Shown: positions 49,827 through 58,173, numbered from the stretch's first letter. The stretch: DNA of 64,000 bases from CAZLDI01 sp964558415 (GCA_964558415.1 CAZLDI010000004.1:104271-168270); one strand, 5' to 3'. Made by a program: numbers and translations. Notes: generated by a model not told the origin, from the sequence alone.

Positions 49827-51076
49827 AGTATTGCGCCCGCTTCCTTGAGCGAGGCGACATCCTCCCAAGAGTCACCCAGTATCTCGACCAACACTTCCTC
49901 GGTGTGTTGACCCAGTTCTGGGCCCAGCGACCGGAGCGCCCCGGGAGTCTTACTGAGACCGATCGGGAATCCGCGGACGGTGACCTCCCGGTTGACTTCA
50001 GCGCAGTGAGTCTTCGTGAGATAGCCGTTGTCCCAGGCCTGCGGGTCCTCAACGAGATCTGCGAAGGTGTTGACGGGGCTGGCGGGGATGCCGAGGGGCC
50101 GCCAGCGTGCGATCCACTCGGTTGCCGTGGAGCCGGCAATGATCGCATCTATGGCGGCAACCAGCTCCGGCGCGTGGGAACGGCGCTTGGAAGGGCTGTC
50201 GAACCGGCGATCTCGTTCAACCGCTTCGTCGCCAAGCCCGCGGCAGAGGAGGCGCCAACCGTCAGCCGTGTTCGGCAGGCAGAGGAACAGCCAGCGATCT
50301 CGGGCCAAATAGGTGTTCCACAGCGGATTCTCCGGAGCGGTCCGCGAACGCTGCCGGGCCATATCCTCGTCACCGGCCAGGTAGCGCAGGAAGGTCGGGG
50401 CCGCCATGAACAGCTGGGCGCCGTACAGCGACGCGTCGACGAGCTGCCCGCGGCCGGTGCGCTGCCGGGCGCTGAGCGCGGCCATGATGCCGAGCGCGGC
50501 CATGAGCCCGCCCATGGCATCCCCTGAGCCCATTCCCGTGTAGATGGGCGGCTGTCCGGGTTCGCCGAGGCGGCTCATGATGCCGGTGAGCGCCTGCACG
50601 GTGAGATCGAATGAGGGGCGGTTCACTTCCCCGAAGTGTCCGAATCCACTTGCCGTGGCATAGACGAGCCCGGTGTTTATCTCCTTCAGATCGTCGTATG
50701 CGAGTTGCCATTTTCGCAGGTTATCGGCGGTCAGATTCGTCAGGAAGACGTCCGCTTCCTTCACCAGGCGACGCACGACCTCACGCCCCTCAGGAGCACT
50801 CAGATCAACTGCCATGCTCTTCTTGTTGCGGTTGATTACAAGGAAGTATTGATTCCAATCGCCGACGGGAACAGCGCGGAGCGAGCGCACGCCGCGGGCG
50901 AGGTCGCCTCCTTGCGGACGCTCGAGGTGGATGACTTCGGCCCCGAAGTCGGCGAGCCACTGGGCTGCGACCGGGCCCTGGAACCACATCGTGAGGTCGA
51001 TGACGCGAATGCCAGCGAGCGGGCCGGACTTCGGTCCGGCGGAGGTCGCGTCGGCCGTCGCCTGTGAACCGGTCAC
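49823..51076 (-). CDS. CaiB/BaiF CoA-transferase, catalytic member of a split pair
   Basis: The 417-residue type III CoA-transferase has GPLAGIRVIDLTMWFQGPVA, FGAEVIHLERP, INRNKKSMAVDL, and the catalytic Asp at residue 186 in GMGSGDAMGG, followed by RTGRGQLVDASLY. GTG 51076 overlaps the stop of the upstream CaiB-like gene (GTGA). The partner lacks the Asp, so the two probably form a heteromer with one working site. It is in the operon after the acetone-carboxylase-like genes, so it may load CoA onto the carboxylation product. Confidence 0.89.
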   Translation of the reverse strand: MTGSQATADATSAGPKSGPLAGIRVIDLTMWFQGPVAAQWLADFGAEVIHLERPQGGDLARGVRSLRAVPVGDWNQYFLVINRNKKSMAVDLSAPEGREVVRRLVKEADVFLTNLTADNLRKWQLAYDDLKEINTGLVYATASGFGHFGEVNRPSFDLTVQALTGIMSRLGEPGQPPIYTGMGSGDAMGGLMAALGIMAALSARQRTGRGQLVDASLYGAQLFMAAPTFLRYLAGDEDMARQRSRTAPENPLWNTYLARDRWLFLCLPNTADGWRLLCRGLGDEAVERDRRFDSPSKRRSHAPELVAAIDAIIAGSTATEWIARWRPLGIPASPVNTFADLVEDPQAWDNGYLTKTHCAEVNREVTVRGFPIGLSKTPGALRSLGPELGQHTEEVLVEILGDSWEDVASLKEAGAIL

Positions 51077-52242
51077 GCGATGGCCTTCTCTGCGGCGAGA
51101 GCGGTGACGCGCGCCGCTGGATATCCCAGAACTTCGCTGAGAACATCTCGCGAGTCCTGGCCGGCGGTCGGGGCGGGCCGGTCGAGGGCGGCAGGCGTAT
51201 TACTCAGGTAGATTGGCAGTCCCAGGGTCTTGCCCACACCATCCGACGCAACGACGTACTTATTCCGGATGGCCTGCGGGTCGTTCGCCGAAAACGCGTA
51301 GTCCTCGATAACGTCGCCAGACAGTTCGAGCTCTTCGAATGCTCGCTTCCAATGCGAGGCCGGCTGCTGCCGAAAGGCCTCATCCAGCACCTGGATCAGC
51401 TCGAGGCGGCCGCTGCCGCAGCGCTTGTCGTGCGAGTCGAAGCGTGGATCGCTGGCATCGAGACCGACGGTGGGTGCGAAGCGTGGCCAGTAGCGATCGC
51501 TATCAGGCATCGTGATGGTCAGCCAGCGGCCATCAGCAGTGGGATACATCGGCCCGCTCATTGGGTTTCCGGCGTCCAAGCGGGAGACGGATTTGAGGAA
51601 GCGATCGCCGCCGATGGCCAGAAACGCCTGGAGGTCGAGGCTGGCGCCGTACATGTTGCCGCCGAGCAGCGACACGTCAACCTCCTGGCCCTGGTCCGTC
51701 TGGTCACGGTGCCATAGGGCAATCAGAGCCCCGAGGGCGATCATCACGGACGAATACATCTGACCGGTGCCGGCGTAGACGGGTGGTTGATCCGGCTGCG
51801 GGAGGATAGGCATCGTGCCCGTGCGCGCGGCGGCGATCTCGTCCAGCGCGGGCGAGTCCCGCTCGGGACCAGTTGGCCCCAAGGCCGAGGCGTGAACGTA
51901 AATCAGGTCTGGCTTGATTGTCGCGAGCGCGGGATAGTCGCAGGCGAGGCGCTTACGCTCGGTTGGCGGCCAATCGGTCACGAAGACGTCCGCCATTGCG
52001 GAAAGCTCTGCGAGAACCTCGATGCCCCGCGGCGAGGTCAGGTCGAGGGCGAGGCTGCGCTTATTCCGGTTGGCCAGCCGATGGTGGGATGGGTCACGGC
52101 CGGGCGGCGATGAAGCGCTCTGCGGCAGCGGCTCCACCTTAATGACGCGCGCGCCGAAGTCGGCCAGGAGCGCGGTACCAAGGGACGACCAGAAGGCGGT
52201 CGTCGCATCGACGATGAGAAGGTGCTCCAGCGCCGCGGTCAT
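51073..52242 (-). CDS. CaiB/BaiF-like protein, degenerate member of a split pair (Gln at the active-site position)
   Basis: This 389-residue CaiB-fold protein has EHLLIVDATTAFWSSLGTAL, FGARVIKVEPL, LANRNKRSLALDL and DQGQEVDVSLLGG. The residue aligned with the catalytic Asp, exactly 28 before the Asp in GQEVD, is Gln 161 (YAGTGQMYSS). It should not form the aspartyl-CoA thioester. It is the upstream gene of the pair and overlaps the catalytic one by 4 bases. The same order, degenerate then catalytic, is seen in the pair at 20450-22863 and in two fusions. Confidence 0.86.
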   Translation of the reverse strand: MTAALEHLLIVDATTAFWSSLGTALLADFGARVIKVEPLPQSASSPPGRDPSHHRLANRNKRSLALDLTSPRGIEVLAELSAMADVFVTDWPPTERKRLACDYPALATIKPDLIYVHASALGPTGPERDSPALDEIAAARTGTMPILPQPDQPPVYAGTGQMYSSVMIALGALIALWHRDQTDQGQEVDVSLLGGNMYGASLDLQAFLAIGGDRFLKSVSRLDAGNPMSGPMYPTADGRWLTITMPDSDRYWPRFAPTVGLDASDPRFDSHDKRCGSGRLELIQVLDEAFRQQPASHWKRAFEELELSGDVIEDYAFSANDPQAIRNKYVVASDGVGKTLGLPIYLSNTPAALDRPAPTAGQDSRDVLSEVLGYPAARVTALAAEKAIA

Positions 52243-52256
52243 TGCTCAGCAGGCGC

Positions 52257-52799
52257 TCAGGTTGCCCAGCCGCTGACCGTCTCGGGGGTCAGATCGCGGA
52301 ACTCCTTCGTGTCAGGAAGGGGCCGTCCGAGCCACTCGGTGTAGAAGGTGTCCAGGTCAGGCAGGAACTCAAAGTCGGGCGGGCAGCCCCGGGGAACGGC
52401 CTCGACCTCCAGCTGGGTGCCACAGCCGAGGCAGTAGTACTCGCGCACCTGAATCCACGCCGGGTCCGGCTGTTCCCGACCGCGATAGACCTCTCGGAGC
52501 TTCTCTTCGGAGTCGCGGACATGGATAAGGGCGCTGAGCTTCCAGTTGACGCGATAGTCGCCGAACTCCTGACCGCAGCGGCACTTCACGATGCGCTCTG
52601 CGCCTTTCTGGATGATGAACAACGCTGACGTCAGCGGCAGTAGTATCTTCTCCGGCCAGGCGACGCGGCTCTGCAGAATCTGGAGCCACTTGTCGAAGCG
52701 GTCGGGGTCCTTGGGGCTCTTCATGATCTCCTGGACTCGCGGCCAGGGTAGGGCGCCGTCAACCAGTTTTTCAATCTCAGTTATGTCATATTCTGTCAT
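52257..52799 (-). CDS. Acetone carboxylase gamma-subunit-like protein
   Basis: This 180-residue protein matches the small subunit of acetone/acetophenone-type carboxylases. It has two Cys pairs that should bind a metal (KCRCGQEF about residue 72 and YYCLGCGTQLEVE about 121), joined by YRVNWKLSALIHVRD. The predicted mass is about 20 kDa, like AcxC. It follows the HyuB-like gene by 18 bases, completing the order HyuA-like, HyuB-like, gamma of the acxABC operon. That conserved order is the main support for a carboxylase rather than a hydantoinase. Confidence 0.82.
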   Translation of the reverse strand: MTEYDITEIEKLVDGALPWPRVQEIMKSPKDPDRFDKWLQILQSRVAWPEKILLPLTSALFIIQKGAERIVKCRCGQEFGDYRVNWKLSALIHVRDSEEKLREVYRGREQPDPAWIQVREYYCLGCGTQLEVEAVPRGCPPDFEFLPDLDTFYTEWLGRPLPDTKEFRDLTPETVSGWAT

Positions 52800-52817
52800 C
52801 GTCGTGCTCCTGCCGCC

Positions 52818-55022
52818 CTAGAACGCGAAGTCCGAAGGCAACTGCCAGAACGCGCTGAGTTCGGCGCCGTATCCGGGCGAGAGTTCGCTTGAAGTACGCC
52901 ACATGGTCAAGACTGCGTCCGCCATGTTCTCCTTCGCCAGCACTTTCTGGCGCTCCTGCCGCCACCAATCTTGGAAGGGGACGCCCCGTGCCGTGCGAGC
53001 GGACCTGATCTCGTCGCGTTTCCTCCGTGTGGCTTCCGCATCCAGACTCCATTCGTCCGTACTCTCGTCGTGCATGGCGATGACGCCGTAGACGTCCTCC
53101 GCTATGCGCGGCCGCGTCCAGCCTTGGTCCAGCTCCGAGACCACGAGCCCGGGATCCCGCTCGATCGGATCGCCGATGGCCTGCGCGCCCGAGACGGGAT
53201 GGATCACGATGTCGTACTCGTTAAGCGGCTCCGGCGTGACGAAGGGCGCGATGGCGTTAGCCTCAAGAAGCGTAGCCTCGATGTTCTTCGCAATGTCCGG
53301 AAATTCCGGGTCTCCCCGTTCGTGGACGAGCGGCTTCCCCGCCTCTATCAGGGCTTTGACGTTCGTTCCGTGGGCGTAGCTGACCCGGTCAGGCCAGGCA
53401 GGGTACGCGCCGAACATGCCATGATTGCCGGTCAACTTGCTGCGCATTCCGGCGCAGCCGCATTGGTACTCGACACCGGGGGTGCCCTTGATCATCCAGA
53501 CAGCCGTGTGGCCCAGGCCGCCGCGGAACTTGCCGTAGCCACCGGAGTCCGGCTCCACGTTCCGGCCGATGTAGATGATGGGGTAGTACAGCTCGCTGAC
53601 CTCCGCGTTGCCGAAGTCTGCGTTCGGGGTGTAGATGCACCAGGCACTGTTCTCGCCGTCCGCCATACCGCGGGCTGGCGCACCGTTGCTGGCCTGCTCA
53701 AGAGTCAGGCCGGCGACGTACATTCCGTACTGGTTGATGCCCGCGAACTCCGCCGTAAGCGTGGTGCCGGCTCCGGCGGCAACCTCTTCGACGTAGCCTC
53801 GCGTGTAGTAGACGCGACCAAATGTCTCGTACAGGGAGCTCATCCACATGACGGCGGGTGCCCACGCGACACCGGAGGCGGCGTAGTAGTTCACCGGGTA
53901 GGGGTTGGCCCAAGAGCCCGGCGGTGGGGTCTCCAGGCTCCACGCGGCCACTGCGCCCCAGTTGAACATATCGAACCCGACGATGTGCGAGTAAGCGTTG
54001 AGCAGAGCTGAGATAATGGCGGTCGGTGTGATGTTCTGACCAAAGGGCACCAAGGCGCTGGCGCCATTAAGGGAGAAACTGACTCGCGCAGCCGGCGAGA
54101 TATTGATCTCCAGAGGCAGGTTGAAGAGACAGTCCACATTCTGCTGTGGCATGATCACGCGCTTGCCGGCCATTGCTAGGTCCTTGAAGTTGGACTTGCG
54201 GATGCGCCCGGGGACAGCCTGCGTCTTGATACGAGACACGGCGTAACGGCGACTGTCCTCAATGTATTCGCGCGTGGCGTCCTTGAAGTAGTCCAGTCCG
54301 TACTTGTCGATGAGCTGGATAACGCGGTCGCGGATCGTAATCATTCCGGCCAGCCTTCCGCGCGCGTCTCCCATCACCCAGTCCGGCATACGGGTGCGCG
54401 AACGAACCCGCATCTCGTACCACGGGTGGAACTGATCGTTCTCACCGATTCGCTCCATCGTCACCGGGATGCCGTCCGCAAAGGAGTCCGGGTTCAGGAA
54501 ACCGATGGAACCCGGCAGTATGGCGCCGCTGTCCATCACGTGGCTGACGCCGGAGGCCCAGGCGACGAGTTCGTCGCCATAGTAGATGGGGATGGCGGCG
54601 TCGAAGTCAGCGGGGTGGATGCCACCGTAGTGCGCGTCGTTGTTCTCGAATATGTCCCCGCGACGGATGCCCGGGTTGTCCTCATAGCCCATCTCGATCA
54701 GCGATCTTATGAAGAGAGAGAGCAGACCGGGGTGGGCGGTGATCCCCTTGGAGGTGCAGACAGCTTCACCGGTGGGCAGATGGAGCCCCCAGAGCGCATC
54801 CCCGCCTTCTACGGCGATGGGGGACGCCGAGACGCGGCAACCGACGGCCCAGGCGGTGTTGCAGATGTTCAGGAGGATGTGCCAAACGGCCTCGTAGGTG
54901 CCGGGGTCCTCCTGCTTGCGCGCGAGTGCTTGGAGACCGAAGAGGTTCCCGCTCTCCTGGAAAAGGCGCTCGTTTTCAGCCAGCTGCTCCTTCAGCGCCG
55001 ACTGCATCACTTTCGCGCACAT
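52818..55022 (-). CDS. Acetone carboxylase alpha-subunit-like protein (HyuB family)
   Basis: The 734 residues belong to the HyuB/acetone carboxylase alpha family. Recognisable segments are GDIFENNDAHYGGIHPADFD (about residue 142), DELVAWASGVSHVMDSGAI, GGYGKFRGGLGHTAVW (about 497), and NEYDIVIHPVSGAQAIGDP. The size fits AcxB (about 82 kDa). In acetone carboxylase this subunit binds the metal and joins enol and carboxyphosphate-derived CO2. The start overlaps the stop of the HyuA-like gene (TAATG). It is longer than typical HyuB hydantoinase subunits (about 550), which favours the carboxylase branch. Confidence 0.86.
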   Translation of the reverse strand: MCAKVMQSALKEQLAENERLFQESGNLFGLQALARKQEDPGTYEAVWHILLNICNTAWAVGCRVSASPIAVEGGDALWGLHLPTGEAVCTSKGITAHPGLLSLFIRSLIEMGYEDNPGIRRGDIFENNDAHYGGIHPADFDAAIPIYYGDELVAWASGVSHVMDSGAILPGSIGFLNPDSFADGIPVTMERIGENDQFHPWYEMRVRSRTRMPDWVMGDARGRLAGMITIRDRVIQLIDKYGLDYFKDATREYIEDSRRYAVSRIKTQAVPGRIRKSNFKDLAMAGKRVIMPQQNVDCLFNLPLEINISPAARVSFSLNGASALVPFGQNITPTAIISALLNAYSHIVGFDMFNWGAVAAWSLETPPPGSWANPYPVNYYAASGVAWAPAVMWMSSLYETFGRVYYTRGYVEEVAAGAGTTLTAEFAGINQYGMYVAGLTLEQASNGAPARGMADGENSAWCIYTPNADFGNAEVSELYYPIIYIGRNVEPDSGGYGKFRGGLGHTAVWMIKGTPGVEYQCGCAGMRSKLTGNHGMFGAYPAWPDRVSYAHGTNVKALIEAGKPLVHERGDPEFPDIAKNIEATLLEANAIAPFVTPEPLNEYDIVIHPVSGAQAIGDPIERDPGLVVSELDQGWTRPRIAEDVYGVIAMHDESTDEWSLDAEATRRKRDEIRSARTARGVPFQDWWRQERQKVLAKENMADAVLTMWRTSSELSPGYGAELSAFWQLPSDFAF

Positions 55023-57160
55023 TACGCCACGCCCCTTTCCAGCCAGAAGATCAGACGTTCATCAAGACGGACCCGCCAGCCGAGCGGGACGAAAAGGGTT
55101 GTACTGGGCGCTTCGATGACGGCCAGGCCCTGCACTTCGTTTCCGGACCGCAGCGCATCCATCTCCAGAATGCGCGCAGTGTGCCAGCGACCGTCCTGGT
55201 AGACCTGCCGCGTACCCTTGGAGCTCGCCGCCGCCGGCTCTTTGCCCTCCAGGTCGTACTTGCGCAGGGCCGGTTTTACGGTGTTTACCTGTGCGACAAC
55301 CGCCACCTCGTTAAGCAGATAGGTGGCATAGGGCGGCCTCCCGGCGAGGGTGTAGGTCTTCGTGAAGAGGTCCTCGAACCATGCTGCCAGCGAGTCCACG
55401 TCTTCCGCTGAGGCTAGCCTCGCAAGCGGGGACTCGACCTCCAGGTCGTCCAGCTGGCCGTAGTAGCGCATGTACACGAAGCGGCGCAGGGAAATCTGAT
55501 CCGCGGCGAAGCCTTCCCCGGTCAACTCCTCCATGAGCTGCTGCTCCAGCCCTTCCCAGGCGGAGGTGATGGTGGTTGCAGTGAACATCTTGGAATCGGA
55601 GTCTGCTCCGTAGGCGATCATGCCGGAGATGCTTCGGTGCCGGCGGTGGGCATAGTCCATGCACGCGGACCCCCAGGCAGAGAATGCTGCAGCGTAGGGC
55701 ACCGTGATCACGGCCTTCCATGGGTCTTCGCGCGCCCATCCCGCCAGGTGCATCGGCCCCGCGCCGCCGTAGCCCATCAGAACGTAGTCCCGGATGTCGT
55801 AGCCCAGCATCAGCGAGCGGACAAGATGCTCCCGCATCATGACGTTCATCAGACCGACACACTGCTCAGCGGCGGTCTGGAGGTCGAGACCGAGGGGGCG
55901 AGCGACCTTCTCTTCGAAGATGCGCTCGGCTTTCTCCTTGTAGACCTTGACGCGGCCGCCGAGGTAGTAGTCCGGGTTGATGACGCCCAGTATCAGGTCA
56001 CAGTCGCCGATGGTGGGCGTCTCATTGCCGGCGTCCTGGAAGACTGGGCCAGGCGTACCGCCTGCGCTGTCCGGGCCCAACTTCAAGCGGTTGGTGTCAG
56101 GGTCGACGCGGATGTACGTGCCGGTGCCCGCGCCGATGGACTGGATGTCCAGCATGGGAACATTGACGTACATCTGCTGGAACGGCGGCTCGCGATTAAT
56201 CGGCAGGATGCCGGCGGTGATGCAGCCCGCGTCGAAGCTGGTGCCGCCCATATCGCTACAGACCAGGTTGTCGATGCCGATGCTCTGGCCAAGATAGTGG
56301 CCACCCATCATTCCACCGACCGGACCGGACATCACCGTCTCGAACAGGCGCGGGTAGCGGATATTGGTGACGCCGCCGTAGCAAAGGACTGTTTTCAGGG
56401 AGTGTGGATAGCCGAGATCGCTCAGCTTGCCCTCCACCGCAAGCAGCTGCTCGCGCGCGGGTTCGGCGGCGTAGGCCTGAATCACGGTGGCGTTGGCGCG
56501 GGATACCTCCCGCATGATCGGGGAGACCTCACACGATAGGACGACCGGAACGCGGCGGCCCGCCTTCGCCATCGCCTCGCTGACGATCTCCGCGCAGCGT
56601 CGTTCGTGCGCGGGGTTCGCGAAGGAGTAGAGGAAGACGATGGCGATGGATTCCACGCCGAGGTCCAGGAGCTCCTTGGCCGCTCGGTACGCGTCGTGCT
56701 CATACATGGGGATCACAGGCTGGCCGAAGAGGTCTATGCGCTCTGTGACGCCGCGGGTCAGCTTGCGGGGGACAAGGGGGGTGCGGTGCTTGCGGTACTG
56801 CATGTGGACGATCTCTGACCAGTCGCTGCCGATGAAGCTCTGAGAGCCGCGGCCCTGGATGATCATGTCCTCGAACCCGCGCGTGACGATGAGGCCGGTC
56901 TTGAGGCCGTTCATATTGATCAGCGTGTTCAGCATGCTGGTGCCGGTGTAGATCGCGGTCTCGGCGTTGCCAGCTACCTGGCGTCCGTCGCCGCCGAGGT
57001 CCCAGTAGGTCAATGCATCCTGATAAGACTCCAGGTAGCCGACGCTCTCATCGTGTGGAGTGGTGGGCGCCTTGCCGATGGCGAACTGCCCATGCTCGTC
57101 GACGACGATGACGTCGGTCATGGTGCCGCCGGCGTCGCTGGCTACGAGGTATCTCGTCAT
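55022..57160 (-). CDS. Acetone carboxylase beta-subunit-like protein (HyuA family)
   Basis: The 712-residue protein has the HyuA/acetone carboxylase ATP-binding N-terminus, LVASDAGGTMTDVIVVDEHG. The DAGGTMTD form is typical of acetone carboxylases, where hydantoinases have DIGGTFTD. Other segments: GTSMLNTLINMNGLKTGLIV, SDMGGTSFDAG (about residue 308), SIGAGTGTYIRVD, and VLMGYGGAGPMHLAGWA. In the family it phosphorylates the ketone and bicarbonate. ATG 57160 has GGAGG about 12 bases upstream; frames to 57271 only shadow the ParB-like gene. It opens a twelve-gene operon, or follows the ParB-like gene in one transcript. Confidence 0.87.
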   Translation of the reverse strand: MTRYLVASDAGGTMTDVIVVDEHGQFAIGKAPTTPHDESVGYLESYQDALTYWDLGGDGRQVAGNAETAIYTGTSMLNTLINMNGLKTGLIVTRGFEDMIIQGRGSQSFIGSDWSEIVHMQYRKHRTPLVPRKLTRGVTERIDLFGQPVIPMYEHDAYRAAKELLDLGVESIAIVFLYSFANPAHERRCAEIVSEAMAKAGRRVPVVLSCEVSPIMREVSRANATVIQAYAAEPAREQLLAVEGKLSDLGYPHSLKTVLCYGGVTNIRYPRLFETVMSGPVGGMMGGHYLGQSIGIDNLVCSDMGGTSFDAGCITAGILPINREPPFQQMYVNVPMLDIQSIGAGTGTYIRVDPDTNRLKLGPDSAGGTPGPVFQDAGNETPTIGDCDLILGVINPDYYLGGRVKVYKEKAERIFEEKVARPLGLDLQTAAEQCVGLMNVMMREHLVRSLMLGYDIRDYVLMGYGGAGPMHLAGWAREDPWKAVITVPYAAAFSAWGSACMDYAHRRHRSISGMIAYGADSDSKMFTATTITSAWEGLEQQLMEELTGEGFAADQISLRRFVYMRYYGQLDDLEVESPLARLASAEDVDSLAAWFEDLFTKTYTLAGRPPYATYLLNEVAVVAQVNTVKPALRKYDLEGKEPAAASSKGTRQVYQDGRWHTARILEMDALRSGNEVQGLAVIEAPSTTLFVPLGWRVRLDERLIFWLERGVA

Positions 57161-57191
57161 CTGGGGTGCGAGCCTCCTTTGGCGAGTGAAG

Positions 57192-58073
57192 TCATTGACG
57201 ACGGTAAACCGCCGGCACCGGCAGGGACTCGATAGCGGCGCTGACGGTGATTTTTCCCGGGGAAAAATCACCGTCAGCTATATCTGCGAGCCAGTCACGA
57301 AGGCGATCAACCTCGACGGCGATGGCTTCGAAGAACGCCTGCGAAGAGACGTCCCGCCAGCCGTCCGATTCTTCGGAGCGCTGGAGCTTGATCTCCTGAA
57401 GCGGTGGCTTGCCCTGGGTTATCGCCCTGAGGCGGACAGTGGACTCCCAATGCCGCGGGTCGGTGACCTCGAGATTGAACAGCACAGACACCGGTGGTCG
57501 GCCCCTCGGTCGGCGTCCGGACGCTTCGTCCGTTGGATCGCCGGAACCGTTGTGGACCAGCTTGTGCGCCCACGAGGGAGAGCAGCGCAACGTGCGGGCG
57601 ACATCACGGTAGGTGGCCTGGCCGGTCTCCGCCAGCAGGTCGGCGACGATGCCGGCGATGTGCGCGGACTCTTTTCGCTTCATAGTCACCCGGTGATGGT
57701 TGAGCTGATAGGCGAGCGCGGCCGCTTCCAGGTCGTCGCCGTCCCAGAGGAAGGCGCTGACCGCCTCCTTACGAAGGTGCACCGCGGCGCTCCAGACAAG
57801 CCAGCCGCTGACAAGCTGATATCGTTGGCTGCCAGCGCCACGCTGCTCCCGAACGAGTATCGGATAGATCACACGGTCGGTCTCGACGTCGCGGAGGAGA
57901 CCCCGCAGGGCCTCGGTGCGTTGGGCGTCCTCATGATCGTGTTCAAGCAAATTAGAGAAGTCGGCAGCGCCGAGTTCATTGACGGGCATATCGCGACGGC
58001 AGTGCGGCGAAGGGTGCACGACGAACGGCGAGATGCTGACGGTGGGAAGGGTTGCGGACGTTGTCGAAGACAT
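57192..58073 (-). CDS. Orphan ParB-like DNA-binding regulator
   Basis: The protein (293 residues from ATG 58073) has a ParB/Srx-like N-terminal domain: VIYPILVREQRGAGSQRYQLVSGWLVWSAA (split here as IYPILVRE and YQLVSGWLVW), then a helical region with LNHHRVTMKRKESAHIAGIV, and a helix-turn-helix, TYRDVARTLRCSPSWAHKLV (about 150-170). No ParA gene is near, so chromosome partition is unlikely and a transcriptional role fits better. It is co-directional with the carboxylase operon, 31 bases from its first start codon. A TTGACA promoter and a 16-bp palindrome lie upstream, and a perfect inverted repeat lies in its last codons. Those sites suggest autoregulation and control of the operon. Confidence 0.8.
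   Translation of the reverse strand: MSSTTSATLPTVSISPFVVHPSPHCRRDMPVNELGAADFSNLLEHDHEDAQRTEALRGLLRDVETDRVIYPILVREQRGAGSQRYQLVSGWLVWSAAVHLRKEAVSAFLWDGDDLEAAALAYQLNHHRVTMKRKESAHIAGIVADLLAETGQATYRDVARTLRCSPSWAHKLVHNGSGDPTDEASGRRPRGRPPVSVLFNLEVTDPRHWESTVRLRAITQGKPPLQEIKLQRSEESDGWRDVSSQAFFEAIAVEVDRLRDWLADIADGDFSPGKITVSAAIESLPVPAVYRRQ
57240..57278. repeat. Perfect 19-bp inverted repeat with 1-base centre inside the ParB-like gene
   Basis: GCTGACGGTGATTTTTCCC (57240-57258), one G, and its exact reverse complement (57260-57278) form a 39-base palindrome. It covers the codons for DGDFSPGKITVS near the C-terminus of the ParB-like protein and ends 80 bases before the HyuA-like start. There is no T-run after it on either strand, so it is not an ordinary terminator. 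Confidence 0.9.
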
Positions 58074-58087
58074 ATGCTCGGGGCTAC

Positions 58088-58103
58088 ACAAACAATTGTT
58101 TGT
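58088..58103. promoter_or_regulatory. 16-bp palindromic operator upstream of the ParB-like gene
   Basis: ACAAACAATTGTTTGT is a perfect palindrome, 15 bases before ATG 58073 and just downstream of the predicted -10. It is AT-rich in a GC-rich setting. Position and symmetry fit a repressor site, most simply for the ParB-like protein itself, though another regulator could use it. Confidence 0.65.
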
Positions 58104-58109
58104 TTGGTT

Positions 58110-58139
58110 ACGCTACCGGAAGCGCAGGACGTTTGTCAA
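58110..58139 (-). promoter_or_regulatory. Promoter of the ParB-like gene
   Basis: On the minus strand a consensus TTGACA (58139-58134) is followed after 18 bases by TAGCGT (58115-58110). The transcript would begin near 58103, inside the palindrome at 58088-58103. Confidence 0.5.
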
Positions 58140-58173
58140 GCGATGAATCGAGACGGCCCGGCGAGCCGCATAC

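Noticed and set aside
52257..57160. Hydantoinase/5-oxoprolinase (HyuA-HyuB) assignment
   Set aside because: The third, gamma-like subunit, the sizes and the DAGGTMTD motif agree better with acetone-type carboxylases. It is not fully excluded.
57192..58139. Chromosome or plasmid partition locus (parABS)
   Set aside because: There is a ParB-like protein and palindromes, but no ParA, no replication genes and no parS-consensus site.
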